Source: Amycolatopsis pithecellobii
GTDB taxonomy: Bacteria; Actinomycetota; Actinomycetes; Mycobacteriales; Pseudonocardiaceae
Reading direction: 5' to 3'
Assembly: GCF_009707865.1 (NCBI RefSeq)
Contig: NZ_WMBA01000024.1
Coordinates: 1-64,000, forward strand
DNA: 64,000 nt
Every line of letters begins with the position of its first letter. Within the stretch, counting starts at the first letter, position 1. Of this stretch, positions 1 to 15,229 are shown piece by piece. Below the pieces are notes generated by a model. That model saw only the letters and a program-made list of their open reading frames with translations. It was not told where the DNA came from and did not search any database. The position numbers and the translations under genes are program-made.

Positions 1-5031
<5,031 letters not shown>

Positions 5032-5056
5032 CCGGCCAACGAGGAAGAGGCGGATC

Positions 5057-8000
5057 GTGACCTCCACAGAAGACAAGCTTCGCGACTACCTCAAGCGCGC
5101 CACGGCCGAGCTGCGCACCGCACACCGGCAACTGGCCAGGACGACCGAGCCGATCGCGATCCTCGGCATGGCCTGCCGCTATCCCGGCGGCGCCGACACA
5201 CCCGAAGCACTCTGGCGGCTGGTCGAAAACGAGACCGACGCGATCACGTCGTTCCCGGACAACCGGGGCTGGGACCTGGCCGGCCTGCACGACCCTGACC
5301 CGGACCACCCTGGCACCACCTATGTCACCGAGGGCGGCTTCCTCCACGAAGCCGCCGGGTTCGACGCGGCCTTCTTCGGGATGAGTCCCCGTGAAGCGCT
5401 CGCCACCGACCCGCAGCAGCGGCTGCTGCTGCAGATCGGCTGGGAGGCGCTGGAACGGGCGGGGATCGATCCGGAACCCTTGCGCGGGACGGAAACCGGG
5501 GTGTTCACGGGGCTGATGTACGCGGACTATGCCGAGCAGGCCCGGCCCGCGCCCGCCGAACTCGAGGGGTTCCTCGGCATCGGCAGCGCCGGCAGCGTCG
5601 CCTCCGGGCGCATCGCCTATGTGCTCGGCCTGCAGGGGCCCACGGTCACCGTCGACACCGCCTGTTCGTCTTCGCTCGTGTCGGTGCACCTCGCGATGCG
5701 TGCCCTGCGTAATGGCGAATGCGGGCTCGCGCTGGCCGGCGGCGTCACGGTGATGGCGACGCCGCAGCCGTTCATCGAATTCAGCCGGCAGCACGGGCTG
5801 TCGCACAGTGGCCGCTGCCGGTCCTTCGCCGACGCCGCGGACGGCGCCGCCTGGGCGGAGGGCGCCGGGATGCTCGTGCTGGAACGGCTTTCCGACGCAC
5901 AGGCCAACGGGCATCCGGTGCTCGCCGTGCTGCGGGGCTCCGCGGTGAACTCCGACGGCGCCAGCAGTCAGCTCACCGCGCCCAACGGGCCCTCACAGCA
6001 GCGGGTGATCCGGGCCGCGCTGGCCGACGCCCGCCTTTCCACGGCGGACGTGGGCGTCGTCGAAGCGCACGGCACCGGCACCCGGCTCGGCGACCCGATC
6101 GAGGTGCAGGCGCTGATGGCGACCTACGGCCGGGACCGGCCCGCGGACCGCCCGCTGCTGCTCGGCTCCGTCAAATCCAACCTGGGCCACACGCAGGCGG
6201 CCGCGGGTGTGGCGGGAATCATCAAGGTCGTCGAGTCGCTGCGGCACGGGGTCGTACCCGCGACCCTGCACGTCGACCGGCCCTCCACCCAGGTCGACTG
6301 GTCCGAGGGCACGGTCAGCCTGCTCACCGAGGCCCGCCCGTGGCCGGCGGGCGTGCGCCGCGCGGCGGTGTCGTCGTTCGGGCTCAGCGGCACCAATGCG
6401 CACGTGATCGTGGAAGAGGCCCCCGCGACTGCCGGTGCGCAGTCCCCGGGGGAGGCCGAACCGGACGGCCGGATCCTGCCCTGGCTGGTCACCGCACGAA
6501 CCGAGACCGCACTACGGGCGCAGGCCGCGAGGCTGGCCGAGGCCGCCCCAGATGCGGACCCCGCCCAGGTCGGCCGCGCGTTGATGAAGACCCGGACCCG
6601 CTTCGAGCAGCGCGCTTTCGTGCTCGGCGCCGATCGCGCGGAGCTGCGCGCGGGCCTGCTGGCCCTGTCCCGCGGCGAGCCGGCGCCCACGGTGGTGACC
6701 GGACCGGCGGGTAGCGGTGGCAGCACGGCGTTCGTGTTCACCGGTCAGGGCGCACAGCGCGCGGGCATGGGACGCGAGCTGTACGAAACGTTCGCGGTGT
6801 TCGCCGCGGCCTTCGATGAGGTCGCCGACGAGCTCGGGCTGCCGCTGCGGGACGTGGTGTTCGGCGGTTCACCGCTGCTGGACCGCACTGAATACACCCA
6901 GCCCGCGCTGTTCACGCACGGCGTCGCGCTGTACCGGCTGCTGGAGAGCTTCGGCGTCGTCCCGGACGCCGTCGCGGGCCACTCCATCGGAGAACTGACC
7001 GCCGCGCACGTCGCCGGCGTGCTGACCCTCCAGGACGCCTGCCGGCTCGTCGCTGCCCGGGGACGGCTCATGGGGCAGCTCCCGGCCGGCGGCGCGATGA
7101 TCTCCGTGCAGGCCGCCGAGGACGAGGTCATCGACCTACTCGGGGAAACCGGGCAGGCGAGCATCGCCGCCGTCAACGGGCCGTCGTCGATCGTGCTTTC
7201 CGGCGCGGAGGACGTCGTGGAGGACGTCGCCGCGCAGCTGCGCGCACGCGGCCACCGGACCAAGCGACTGACCGTGAGCCATGCTTTCCACTCGCCGCTG
7301 ATGGAGCCGATGCTGGCCGAGTTCGGCGCGGTGGCCGAGACGATCCGCTACGCGGAGCCCAAGATCCCGGTCGTGTCCGCGCTCGTGTCGCCGGCCCCCG
7401 CCACGGCCGGCCACTGGGTGCGCCACGTCCGTGAAGCCGTCCGGTTCGGTGACTGCGTGGACGAGCTGATCGCACAGGGCACGGCCCAGTTCGCCGAGAT
7501 CGGTCCGGACGCGGTCCTCACGGCGATGGTCGCCGAACGTGGTGGGCGCTGCGTGCCGACCGCGCGCCGCGGTGACACCGGTCCTCGGCCGCTGGTGGCC
7601 GCGCTCGCCGCCCTGCACATCCGCGGGCTCGAGGTCGACTTCACCCCGCTGCTCGGCAGCGGTGATCAGCACGTCGACCTGCCGACCTACCCGTTCGAAC
7701 TGCACGACTACTGGCTCACCGGCCCGCGGCGGCCGGCCGACGCCGGCGGCCTGGGACAGAACGCGGCGCCGCATCCCCTGCTCGCCTCGTCGATCGAGGT
7801 CGCCGAGGCCGGTCCGACTGTGCTGACCGGCCGGCTCGACGCGCGTACGCACCCGTGGCTGGCCGACCACGTCGTCGCAGGCCAGGTGCTGCTGCCCGGC
7901 ACCGCGTTCGCCGACATGCTGCTGTCGGTCGGCGACCGTATCGAGGACGTCATCCTCGAGGCGCCACTGGTGTTGCCGGCCGATGTGCAGGTCGTGGCTG

Positions 8001-11000
8001 GTTCCGCCGGCGACGACGGCAGACAGGAGATCTCGGTGTACGGGCGGACCGGCGGTAGCTGGACCCGGCACGCCGTCGCGACGGTCGGCCCGGGCGCCGC
8101 CGAGCCTGTCACGACGCCGAAGCAGTGGCCCCCGGCCGGCTCGGTCGAGCTGGACACCGGCGGCGTCTACGACTTCCTCGCCTCGCTCGGCCTCGGCTAC
8201 GGCCCCGCCTTCCGCGGACTACAGGCATGCTGGCGCGAAGGCGAGTCGCTGCACGCGGAAGTCGCGTTGCCGTCCGATGTGGACACCGAGGGCTACGGGC
8301 TGCACCCCGCGTTGTTCGATGCGGCGCTGCATGCACTGATCCTTCGCGATGAGGGACACGAACTACGGGTGCCGTACGAATGGCGGGGGATCGAACTGCA
8401 CTCGACGGGCGCGACCGCCGCACGCGTCACGCTGGCCCCGGCCGGCGGCCGGGACGAGTTCTCACTGACACTGTCGGATCATTCGGGCGCACTCATCGCG
8501 TCGGTGGAAACGTTGGTGCTGCGACCTTTCTCCGCGCCGGTCCGGCCGAAGACCGGCGTGCCCGTCTACCAGCCGGACTGGTCACCGGTGACCGGGCGGC
8601 CGGACGGCGAAGTGCCGGACACCGAGGTCGTGCACCTGACACCCGGCGGTGGTGAAGTGCCGGCGGACGTCCATCGCGTCGTGCGCGACCTTCTCGAGCG
8701 CGTCGCCGGCGGCGCCGGGCGGGTCGCGGTGCTGACCGAGGGTGCGGTCGCCGTGCTTCCCGGGGAAGACGTGACCGACCTGGCAGGCGCCGCGGCCTGG
8801 GGGCTGCTGCGCACAGCCCAGCTGGAACAACCGGACCGGATCGTGCTCGTGGACGGCACGACCACGGACCTGCCCGCCGCGCTGGCCAGTGGCCTGCCCC
8901 AGGTCGCGGTCCGGGAGAACCGGCTGTTCCGGCCCACGCTGGCGCCCGTGGGCGGGCACTCCGTCGTGCCATCAGCGGGGGAGTGGCGCCTCGAGACCAC
9001 GACCCCCGGGAACCTGGACTCGCTCGTCGCGGTGGCGGATCCGGCGCAGGCGAGGCCGCTCGCCGACGGCGAGGTGCGGATCGAGGTGCGGGCCGCGGGA
9101 CTGAATTTCCGCGATGTGCTGGTCGCTCTGGGCATGTATCCCGGTGAAGCCGTCCTGGGCGGAGAGGGCGCCGGCGTGGTCGTCGAGGCCGGGCCCGGGG
9201 TGCGGGACCTCGTCCCCGGCGACCGTGTCCTGGGATTGTTCGCGCCCGCTTTCGGGGCCACCGCCATCGCCGACCGCCGGCATGTCGCGCTGATCCCCGA
9301 AGGCTGGGATTTCGACCAGGCCGCCGCCGTGCCCACGGTCTACCTCACTGCCTGGTACGGCCTGGTGCACCTGGCCGGCCTGCGGGCAGGGGAACGGGTG
9401 CTCGTGCATGCGGCGACCGGTGGCGTCGGCACGGCGGCGGTGCAGGTGGCCCGGTATCTCGGCGCGGAGGTCTTCACCACGGCCAGCACGGGCAAACAGC
9501 CCATTCTGCGTGCGCTCGGCTTCGACGACGACCACATCGGGGACTCCCGCACATTGGAGTTCGGCGCGAAGTTCCTCGACGGCACCGGGGGCGCGGGCAT
9601 GGACGTGGTGCTCAACTCACTGTCCGGTGAGTTCCTGGACGCGTCGCTGCGGCTGCTGCCCCGCGGCGGCCGGTTCGCCGAGATGGGCAAGACCGACGTG
9701 CGGGACCCTGCGCGGGTCCGCGCCGATCACCCCGGGGTCGAGTACACCGCTTTCGACCTCGCCACCATCGACCCCGCGCTGATCGCCACGATGCTCGGTG
9801 AGGTGCTGGAGCTGTTGGCGACGGGGGCGTTCGCGCCGATGCCGCTCACCGTCCGGCCGATCGAACAGGCGACGTCCGCGTTCCGGCATCTGCAGCAGGC
9901 CAAACACGTCGGCAAGGTCGTCCTGCGGTTGCCGCGCCGATGGCAGCCGTCGGGCACGGTGCTCGTCACCGGCGGGACGGGTGCGCTGGGTTCGGCCGTG
10001 GCCCGTCGTCTGGTGACGAACCACGGCATGCGCAACCTGCTGCTGCTCAGCAGGCGCGGCCCGGACGCCACCGGCGCCGATGAGCTCGTGTCGGAGCTGC
10101 GCGCTCTCGGCGCGAGCGCGACCGTGGTGGCCTGCGACGCCGCCGATCGGGAGGCCCTTGCCGCCACGCTCGCGGCCATTCCGCCCGAACGCCCGCTGAC
10201 CGCGGTCGTGCACGCGGCCGGGATCACGCGGGACTCGCTGCTGGAAAGCATGTCCGCCGACGACTGCGACGCGGTGCTGCGCCCGAAGGTCGACGGCGCA
10301 TGGAACCTGCACGAGCTGGCGGGCGACGTCGCCGGGTTCGTCTTGTTCTCGTCACTGGCCGGGACGGCGGGCAATCCCGGGCAGGGCAACTACTCCGCGG
10401 CCAACGCCTTCCTAGACGCGCTTGCCGTCCATCGACAGGCGGCGGGTGCCCCCGCGTCCTCGCTGGTGTGGGGTTTGTGGGAGGGCGAAAGTGCCATCAC
10501 GGGATCGCTCGGCGACGCCGATCGCGCGCGCATGAGCCGCGGTGGCGTGCTCCCGTTGGCTGCCACCAGCGCGCTCGAGTTGTTCGACGACGCGGTGCGC
10601 GCCGCCCGCCCGGTGACCGTGCTGGCGCGGTTCGACGATGTCGCACTGCGGAAACGCGCGGAGGACGGGACGCTGCCGGCCCCGCTGAGCACACTGGTGA
10701 CGGGCCCCCGGCGCCGCGCCGTCGCCGCCCTCGGCGGTCCGTCGCTGGCCGACCGGATCGCCCAGCTGCCGGTGTCCGAGCAGGACGAGACGCTCTCCGG
10801 CTTCATCCGCGGCGAGGTTGCTGCCGTGCTGGCCTACGGCGCCGGCGAAGACATCGACGGTGACCGGGCGTTCAAGGACCTCGGTTTCGATTCGCTGACA
10901 GCCGTCGAGCTCCGGAACCGGCTCGGCGCCGCGACCGGCCTGCGGCTGGCGCCCACCCTGGCCTTCGACCACCCCACGATCAACGAGCTGGCCCGGTTCC

Positions 11001-11245
11001 TGCGGGCGGAACTGGCGCCCGAGCAGATTCCCGACGGCTCGCGGCTGCTGGCCGAGTTGCGAGATCTCAAATCCAGGCTCGTGGAGGCGTCGCCGTCCGC
11101 CGACGAGTCCGCGCAGATCGGACGATTGTTGCGAGAACTGTCGTCCGAGTGGCGCACGGGTCGGGCCGCCGATGACGAGCAGGAGCTGGCGTCCGCGAGT
11201 GTCGCCGAAATATTCTCCATTATTGACAGAGAGCTCGACAGGTAA
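5057..11245 (+). CDS. Modular type I PKS, one module KS-AT-DH-ER-KR-ACP
   Basis: A full 2062-residue module. The GTG start at 5057 follows a purine-rich GAGGAAGAGG site and begins an N-terminal docking helix ([15 protein letters not shown]). KS: Cys203, His338, His378. AT: Ser643 in GHSIGE and HAFH at 742-745, which in this family indicates malonyl-CoA. DH: His938 and Asp1088. ER: about 1310-1625, with NADPH motif TGGVGTAA near 1455. KR: about 1634-1830, with Tyr1779. ACP: Ser1946. With DH, ER and KR all apparently intact, the module should add a fully reduced two-carbon unit. The KR has ITRD where B-type enzymes have LDD and no A-type Trp eight residues before the Tyr, so its class cannot be read. 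The tail resembles a C-terminal docking domain, not a thioesterase, so the chain should pass to another protein outside this window. Confidence 0.97.
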   Translation: MTSTEDKLRDYLKRATAELRTAHRQLARTTEPIAILGMACRYPGGADTPEALWRLVENETDAITSFPDNRGWDLAGLHDPDPDHPGTTYVTEGGFLHEAAGFDAAFFGMSPREALATDPQQRLLLQIGWEALERAGIDPEPLRGTETGVFTGLMYADYAEQARPAPAELEGFLGIGSAGSVASGRIAYVLGLQGPTVTVDTACSSSLVSVHLAMRALRNGECGLALAGGVTVMATPQPFIEFSRQHGLSHSGRCRSFADAADGAAWAEGAGMLVLERLSDAQANGHPVLAVLRGSAVNSDGASSQLTAPNGPSQQRVIRAALADARLSTADVGVVEAHGTGTRLGDPIEVQALMATYGRDRPADRPLLLGSVKSNLGHTQAAAGVAGIIKVVESLRHGVVPATLHVDRPSTQVDWSEGTVSLLTEARPWPAGVRRAAVSSFGLSGTNAHVIVEEAPATAGAQSPGEAEPDGRILPWLVTARTETALRAQAARLAEAAPDADPAQVGRALMKTRTRFEQRAFVLGADRAELRAGLLALSRGEPAPTVVTGPAGSGGSTAFVFTGQGAQRAGMGRELYETFAVFAAAFDEVADELGLPLRDVVFGGSPLLDRTEYTQPALFTHGVALYRLLESFGVVPDAVAGHSIGELTAAHVAGVLTLQDACRLVAARGRLMGQLPAGGAMISVQAAEDEVIDLLGETGQASIAAVNGPSSIVLSGAEDVVEDVAAQLRARGHRTKRLTVSHAFHSPLMEPMLAEFGAVAETIRYAEPKIPVVSALVSPAPATAGHWVRHVREAVRFGDCVDELIAQGTAQFAEIGPDAVLTAMVAERGGRCVPTARRGDTGPRPLVAALAALHIRGLEVDFTPLLGSGDQHVDLPTYPFELHDYWLTGPRRPADAGGLGQNAAPHPLLASSIEVAEAGPTVLTGRLDARTHPWLADHVVAGQVLLPGTAFADMLLSVGDRIEDVILEAPLVLPADVQVVAGSAGDDGRQEISVYGRTGGSWTRHAVATVGPGAAEPVTTPKQWPPAGSVELDTGGVYDFLASLGLGYGPAFRGLQACWREGESLHAEVALPSDVDTEGYGLHPALFDAALHALILRDEGHELRVPYEWRGIELHSTGATAARVTLAPAGGRDEFSLTLSDHSGALIASVETLVLRPFSAPVRPKTGVPVYQPDWSPVTGRPDGEVPDTEVVHLTPGGGEVPADVHRVVRDLLERVAGGAGRVAVLTEGAVAVLPGEDVTDLAGAAAWGLLRTAQLEQPDRIVLVDGTTTDLPAALASGLPQVAVRENRLFRPTLAPVGGHSVVPSAGEWRLETTTPGNLDSLVAVADPAQARPLADGEVRIEVRAAGLNFRDVLVALGMYPGEAVLGGEGAGVVVEAGPGVRDLVPGDRVLGLFAPAFGATAIADRRHVALIPEGWDFDQAAAVPTVYLTAWYGLVHLAGLRAGERVLVHAATGGVGTAAVQVARYLGAEVFTTASTGKQPILRALGFDDDHIGDSRTLEFGAKFLDGTGGAGMDVVLNSLSGEFLDASLRLLPRGGRFAEMGKTDVRDPARVRADHPGVEYTAFDLATIDPALIATMLGEVLELLATGAFAPMPLTVRPIEQATSAFRHLQQAKHVGKVVLRLPRRWQPSGTVLVTGGTGALGSAVARRLVTNHGMRNLLLLSRRGPDATGADELVSELRALGASATVVACDAADREALAATLAAIPPERPLTAVVHAAGITRDSLLESMSADDCDAVLRPKVDGAWNLHELAGDVAGFVLFSSLAGTAGNPGQGNYSAANAFLDALAVHRQAAGAPASSLVWGLWEGESAITGSLGDADRARMSRGGVLPLAATSALELFDDAVRAARPVTVLARFDDVALRKRAEDGTLPAPLSTLVTGPRRRAVAALGGPSLADRIAQLPVSEQDETLSGFIRGEVAAVLAYGAGEDIDGDRAFKDLGFDSLTAVELRNRLGAATGLRLAPTLAFDHPTINELARFLRAELAPEQIPDGSRLLAELRDLKSRLVEASPSADESAQIGRLLRELSSEWRTGRAADDEQELASASVAEIFSIIDRELDR

Positions 11246-11414
11246 TGCAAACGAGTGAATGAACAGTCCTATCGTGCCGTGTTCGATGTGTCTTCACGCA
11301 TTGTTCGGGAAAGGCGAAACCTCACCGAACCTTCACCAGTAGTGTTGCTTCGAAAGCAACCTCCGAGCCACGGCGTGGTGGCACAACTCGTTGTGAGCTA
11401 TAGGGGATCTGGCA
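11246..11414. promoter_or_regulatory. PKS-SARP intergenic region with inverted repeat
   Basis: This 169-base gap contains a perfect inverted repeat GTTGCTT-CGA-AAGCAAC at 11344-11360. Just upstream is a pair of TCACC elements 11 bases apart (11322 and 11333). SARP regulators are known to bind short direct repeats one helical turn apart, so this could be an autoregulatory region. The hairpin could instead be a weak terminator for the PKS genes. AGGGGATC at 11402-11409 is the ribosome binding site of the SARP gene. Confidence 0.45.
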
Positions 11415-12278
11415 GTGAGGTATGAGTTGCTCGGGTGCTTGCGGGTGATTGACGGAAACGATGTCAAGATGCTCACGGCACCCAAGGTCGAAAAACTTCT
11501 GGCCGTATTGTTAGTCAGGTCGGGGCGACCGACCTCGATAAGTCAGCTCATCGACGAAATCTGGCTCTCGGAGCCGCCCAGGCGGGCGGTTCCGGCTTTG
11601 CATGTCTACATTTCACAACTGCGAAAATTCCTGGCGCGTGCGGGAGCCGCCGAAACTCCGGTGGTGACGAGGTCGCCGGGATATCTGTTCGAGCCCGCGG
11701 ACGAGGACGACAGCGATTTCCGCGAGTTCGAACGCCTGGCGGCCAAGGGAAGTGAGCTGGCGAAGGCCGGGTTCCCGGCCGGTGCCGTCGACGCCTACCG
11801 TCGTGCGCTCGCCCTGTGGCGGGGGCCCGTACTCGGTGACGCGGGGGGAGGTCCGATCCTGCGGGGTTTCGGCACGTGGCTCAACGAGCTGCGGCTGCAG
11901 TGCATCGCGACGATGGTGACCTGCGGGATGGAGTTGGGGCAGCATCTCGAACTGGTGCCGTTGCTGCGGCAGACGACGCTGGAGAACCCGCTCAACGAAA
12001 TCTATTACCAGCAGCTGATGCTCGTGCTGTATCGCTGCGGCCGTCGGGCGGAAGCGCTGGAGGTGTACCGGGAACTGCACCGGACCCTTCGGATGGAACT
12101 GGGCATCGAACCCGGCCGCGCGGTGGCCGAACTCCACCAACGGATCATGCTTGCCGAGTCCGGCGAGGTTTCGCCAGACATGGACTGCGAGCTCCTGTGG
12201 ACCGCGACAGCCGGAATCGGAGTCTCGATCAGCCAGTCGGCTGCGAATCCTGACCCAGCTCGACCAGGCCGCTACTGA
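11415..12278 (+). CDS. SARP/AfsR-type pathway activator
   Basis: 287 residues. Residues 1-95 form an OmpR-type winged-helix DNA-binding domain (LLGCLRV start, then a recognition-helix region with ISQLRKFL). Residues about 100-250 form a bacterial transcriptional activation domain (FEPADEDDSDFREFERLA through LYRCGRRAEALEVYRELHRTL). The short SARP form has no ATPase or TPR extension. The GTG start at 11415 is about 6 bases after AGGGGATC. SARPs switch on antibiotic clusters by recruiting RNA polymerase at direct repeats. Its position right behind the PKS genes makes it their likely activator, although the cluster may extend far upstream of the window. The last 20 residues look like unstructured tail. 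Confidence 0.9.
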   Translation: MRYELLGCLRVIDGNDVKMLTAPKVEKLLAVLLVRSGRPTSISQLIDEIWLSEPPRRAVPALHVYISQLRKFLARAGAAETPVVTRSPGYLFEPADEDDSDFREFERLAAKGSELAKAGFPAGAVDAYRRALALWRGPVLGDAGGGPILRGFGTWLNELRLQCIATMVTCGMELGQHLELVPLLRQTTLENPLNEIYYQQLMLVLYRCGRRAEALEVYRELHRTLRMELGIEPGRAVAELHQRIMLAESGEVSPDMDCELLWTATAGIGVSISQSAANPDPARPGRY

Positions 12279-12499
12279 TGCAGCTGCTCGGGCCTTCAGC
12301 CGACCAAGAAACCATTCGTACTTCACGGATAAATGGTGGGCTACGGGTGCTGGCAATTGATCGAACCTTGTGGGGACACCCAACAAGTCAGTGTACGAAC
12401 CCAAGCCTGCTGGTCGGTGCTTCCGATGGGACTGTCCGTGATCGGGCGCTGTCGCACTTTCGGTGGTGGTGAGGCCGTGCTGGTGACGGCAAGATCATT

Positions 12500-12900
12500 T
12501 GGCGCGCATGGTGAAAGTGCCTGCTGCCGTGGTGTTTCGGGGTTATCGCTGCCGTCACGGCTTCAGCACGGCCACACCGCGGCCGGACCATGCGCCGCGC
12601 AACATCTACGTTCGCGAGGAACACCTCCTTGATACCTCGGCTGGTCTGCTCCGCCAGGACGGGCAGGCGACCACCGCGTTCCGCTCCCACCCACTGCCCG
12701 AAGGCAAACGCCAGGACCTCTCGCTGGTTGACAGCATCGACACAGCGCTCGGACAACTCCAAGACCACCTCGACACCGCCAACGGCTACGTCCTGCTGGT
12801 TTCCGGCGACACTTCCCGCGCACCAGCTCCCCGGCACCGATCCACCTCGCGGCCAAGATGGACAAGGATCACCCTGACTTCGCCGAACCGTCGACCCCGA
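12500..12900 (+). pseudogene. Remnant of a serine site-specific recombinase C-terminus
   Basis: Near 12520-12640 one frame reads YRCRHGFSTATPRP, followed by RNIYVREEHLL. This resembles the zinc-ribbon and following segment of large actinomycete serine recombinases (typically YYRCRHG...RPKN-YVRED). No catalytic N-terminal domain or start is present. Further on, the plausible coding sense jumps between frames (around 12800-12880), as expected for decay. It is probably a scar of an integrated element at the edge of the PKS locus. The call rests on recognising a short motif and should be treated as tentative. Confidence 0.45.
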
Positions 12901-13085
12901 CGAAGAAGCCGAACTCGGCTAGCTCAAGGGCGGGGGACTGTGTCGCGAGCGGTGTTTTCGGTCCGGCACGCTGGGCTGAGGTCCGGCGAGACGACGGCTG
13001 GGCCGGTGCCCGCTCCTACTCCTCAGACCCCGACCGCCGAACCGCACTCCGCTGCTGGCTCTACGCTCAGGTCCGCGCGGATTTT

Positions 13086-13103
13086 AGTTCCCGCTCGGGA
13101 ATT
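13086..13103. promoter_or_regulatory. Third, near-perfect copy of the TetR-1-type operator
   Basis: AGTTCCCG-CT-CGGGAATT. It matches the operators at 13910 and 23682 except for one base in the right arm. It lies 37 bases beyond the 3' end of tetR-1, where no intact gene is seen. It may serve a lost gene or allow looping across tetR-1. Confidence 0.6.
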
Positions 13104-13139
13104 ATCGATGCGCCAGAAGGAGCGATCCGCCGCTGGCTG

Positions 13140-13838
13140 CTACTCGTTCAGAGGTGGTGAAGCTTCGGCAGTGAGCGCTTCGACGCCGCGGATGTAGATC
13201 TCGATCGAGATTTCGAGCTGACGCGCATCGTAGGTGTAGATCTGCGACTCCACGGCTTCACCGAGGTAGCGCGGGTGCTGCTCGGGAAGATCGCGTAGCA
13301 CCTCACGAAGCCACAGATCGCGTTTCCCTGCGCCGTCTTGGGCCATGCCGACGACGCCGTGCGCGTACGCCTCGCAAATGTCGCTGAGCATCGAGAGCGC
13401 CCGGAGTCCCGTCTCGAGGTCGAAACCGGCTTGCACGTAGCGTGCGAGCACTGCCTCGGTCACGGTGAGCAAAAGCGCGTCGGCCGAAGCGCCGACCCGG
13501 ACGTGTCTCGCCAGGGGGCCGAGCGCGATCACTGCCGATGCGATGCCATGTCCGTAGATGCGGCTCGCCTCGCGCCAGTCGCAGTCCGCCGGAATCGACA
13601 CCGCGGCGAAACTGCGGGTGTAGGCGTCCACCGCGACCAGTCGCAGCAGGGTTTCGCGGTCGGATACATGGTGGTTGACGGCTTTGCGGTCGACGCCGAG
13701 CCGGTCGGCGACGGCCTGCATCGTGAGCTCGTCGGGAGCAATGGCCGAGGCTGCGCTGAGGATCTGCGGCAGATCCAGGCCGGCCTTGATGCCCTGCCGG
13801 CGCCGCCTGGTGTTCGGGGCGCTCGCGCTGTTGACCAT
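13140..13838 (-). CDS. TetR-family repressor (TetR-1)
   Basis: 232 residues. The N-terminal helix-turn-helix is visible at about 36-66 (LTMQAVADRLGVDRKAVNHHV); the ligand-binding half is divergent, as usual for the family. The ATG start is at 13838 on the minus strand. The gene is divergent from the leader-ADH-ALDH-P450 operon, and an 18-bp palindrome lies between them at 13910-13927, so it is the obvious candidate to bind it. The same palindrome recurs at 23682 before the DUF2236 oxygenase and, with one mismatch, at 13086 behind this gene. TetR proteins usually bind such sites and release on binding the substrate or a pathway intermediate; the ligand here is unknown. Confidence 0.9.
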   Translation of the reverse strand: MVNSASAPNTRRRRQGIKAGLDLPQILSAASAIAPDELTMQAVADRLGVDRKAVNHHVSDRETLLRLVAVDAYTRSFAAVSIPADCDWREASRIYGHGIASAVIALGPLARHVRVGASADALLLTVTEAVLARYVQAGFDLETGLRALSMLSDICEAYAHGVVGMAQDGAGKRDLWLREVLRDLPEQHPRYLGEAVESQIYTYDARQLEISIEIYIRGVEALTAEASPPLNE

Positions 13839-13869
13839 GAACTTTCTTTCGCCGTTTCGATCGCGCCGG

Positions 13870-13899
13870 TTGACGCCTTCTTCGAACAGAGCTTACGCT
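13870..13899 (+). promoter_or_regulatory. Candidate promoter of the ADH-P450-carotenoid oxygenase operon
   Basis: TTGACG at 13870-13875 and TACGCT at 13894-13899 are separated by 18 bases. The operator at 13910 begins ten bases after the -10 element, so a bound repressor would cover the transcription start. Position and spacing fit, but this is a visual match only. Confidence 0.45.
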
Positions 13900-13909
13900 C
13901 AGGGCTACC

Positions 13910-13927
13910 AGTTCCCGCCCGGGAACT
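13910..13927. promoter_or_regulatory. TetR-1 operator, perfect inverted repeat
   Basis: AGTTCCCG-CC-CGGGAACT: two 8-base arms around a 2-base centre, between divergent tetR-1 and the catabolic operon. A second inverted repeat, CTGAGCT-GGTA-AGCTCAG, follows at 13926-13943, and GAGCTTAC on the left (13889) mirrors GTAAGCTC on the right. The whole region is therefore nested dyad symmetry. The identical arms recur at 23682-23699. Confidence 0.8.
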
Positions 13928-14052
13928 GAGCTGGTAAGCTCAGCGAAGTCACCTAGGCGAGTCCGGCGGCCCGTGAAGGGCTCCGTCGCGGAGCCGGTTC
14001 CGGATCGAGACAGACCGGGCGGATCTGCCCACCGATAGAAGGAAGAGTTCCG

Positions 14053-14139
14053 ATGCGCGATGTCTTGAGAATCCGGCCGGCCGGGACGGACGTCCCGTTC
14101 GGCCGGCACGGCTCCACGGTCAAGGACGTGTCGGCATGA
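14053..14139 (+). CDS. 28-residue leader ORF overlapping the ADH start
   Basis: A short frame starts at ATG 14053, five bases after a strong GGAAGAG site, and encodes MRDVLRIRPAGTDV and onward to 28 residues. Its stop TGA (14137-14139) overlaps the ADH ATG (14136) as ATGA, the same coupling used between later genes of this operon. No known family was recognised; it lacks the C-terminal GVY signature of the mycofactocin precursor. It could be a translational leader that couples or attenuates the operon, or a small protein. Evidence is the ribosome binding site, length and exact overlap; expression is unproven. Confidence 0.5.
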   Translation: MRDVLRIRPAGTDVPFGRHGSTVKDVSA

Positions 14140-15227
14140 CAGCCGTGCCCACGGAGACGCTTGCGGCGGTGCTGCGAAGCGCGGACGGACAGTTCGACGT
14201 GGAGAAGGTTGCGATCGACGCGCCTGCCGCGAACGAGGTGCTCGTGCGAGTTGTCGCCGCCGGCATGTGCCACACCGACTCACTCGCTCGGGCCATCGGC
14301 AACTTTCCGATCGTTCCGGGTCACGAGGGGGCGGGTGTCGTCGAGGCGATCGGGTCGGCGGTCACCAGCTTGCGGCCGGGCGACCACGTCGTCATGAGCT
14401 TCGATTCGTGCGGCATCTGCGCGGCATGCCACAGCGGCCGGCCGTATCACTGCGCCGAGTTCGAGCTCTTGAACTTCGGCAATCGGCGGGCGGCGGCCCA
14501 CCTCGCCGACGGCAAGGGTGTCGCCAATCGCTGGTTCGGTCAGTCGTCGTTCGCCGGATACGCACTGGCCGGCGAGCGGAACGCGGTGAAGATTCCGGAC
14601 CACGTCGACTTACGGCTGGCCGGGCCGCTCGGTTGCGGCATCATGACCGGCGCCGGATCCGTCATGAACGTCATGCAGTTGCGCTCCGGCGACTCGATCG
14701 CGGTGTTCGGTGCCGGGGCGGTCGGTCTGGCCGCGGTCATGGCGGCCAAACTTTCCGGCGCCGGCGAGATCGTCGCCGTCGACATCCACGAGAACCGCCG
14801 GGCCCTCGCGCTCGAACTCGGCGCCGACCGTGTCGTCGATCCCGCCGCCGGGGACGAACTTGCGGTCCAGGTCGTCGGCAACGGCGCGCCTTTTGACTTT
14901 TCCCTCGATACGACGGCGCGAGCGGAGGTCATGTCCGCGGCAACCGAGGTGATCGGCCGGCCAGGGTTGGCGGTGCTGGTGGGAGCAGGCTTCGAGCCCC
15001 TGACATTGGCCCCCGCGTCACTGGCGGGAAAGGCCGTGGCCTACGCCTACCTGGGCCACGCGAACCCGCAAGTGTTTCTCCCACGGCTGATCTCGTTGTG
15101 GCAACGCGGAATGTTTCCGTTCGACCGCCTGGTCACATCGTTCCCGCTGGCCGACATCAATCAGGCGGAGGTGGCCTCGGCGGCCGGATCTGCCATCAAG
15201 CCCGTTCTCATGATGGAGGGACAGTAG
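14136..15227 (+). CDS. Zinc-dependent alcohol dehydrogenase (MDR family)
   Basis: 363 residues. Catalytic zinc ligands: Cys45 (GMCHTD), His63-Glu64 (GHEGAG) and Cys167. The structural-zinc cysteines are present at 92, 95, 98 and 106 ([15 protein letters not shown]). The Rossmann motif GAGAVG is at 192-197. The sequence resembles aryl-alcohol/terpene-alcohol dehydrogenases of the benzyl alcohol/geraniol type, which oxidise a primary alcohol to an aldehyde with NAD. ATG 14136 overlaps the leader stop, and AAGGA lies nine bases upstream. The aldehyde dehydrogenase follows directly, suggesting stepwise oxidation of an alcohol made by the P450 or by oxidative cleavage. The substrate is unknown. 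Confidence 0.9.
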   Translation: MTAVPTETLAAVLRSADGQFDVEKVAIDAPAANEVLVRVVAAGMCHTDSLARAIGNFPIVPGHEGAGVVEAIGSAVTSLRPGDHVVMSFDSCGICAACHSGRPYHCAEFELLNFGNRRAAAHLADGKGVANRWFGQSSFAGYALAGERNAVKIPDHVDLRLAGPLGCGIMTGAGSVMNVMQLRSGDSIAVFGAGAVGLAAVMAAKLSGAGEIVAVDIHENRRALALELGADRVVDPAAGDELAVQVVGNGAPFDFSLDTTARAEVMSAATEVIGRPGLAVLVGAGFEPLTLAPASLAGKAVAYAYLGHANPQVFLPRLISLWQRGMFPFDRLVTSFPLADINQAEVASAAGSAIKPVLMMEGQ

Positions 15228-15229
15228 TG

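Larger units (their letters stand above)
12279..13139. other. Non-coding, decayed stretch between SARP and TetR-1
   Basis: About 860 bases without an intact gene. Frames are short and of mixed codon quality. The only recognisable content is the recombinase remnant near 12.5-12.9 kb and, at 13086-13103, a near-perfect copy of the TetR-1 operator. It marks the boundary between the polyketide and catabolic regions. Confidence 0.6.

Noticed and set aside
14053-14139. Mycofactocin precursor peptide
   Set aside because: The short frame lacks the conserved C-terminal Val-Tyr signature and no maturation genes are adjacent.
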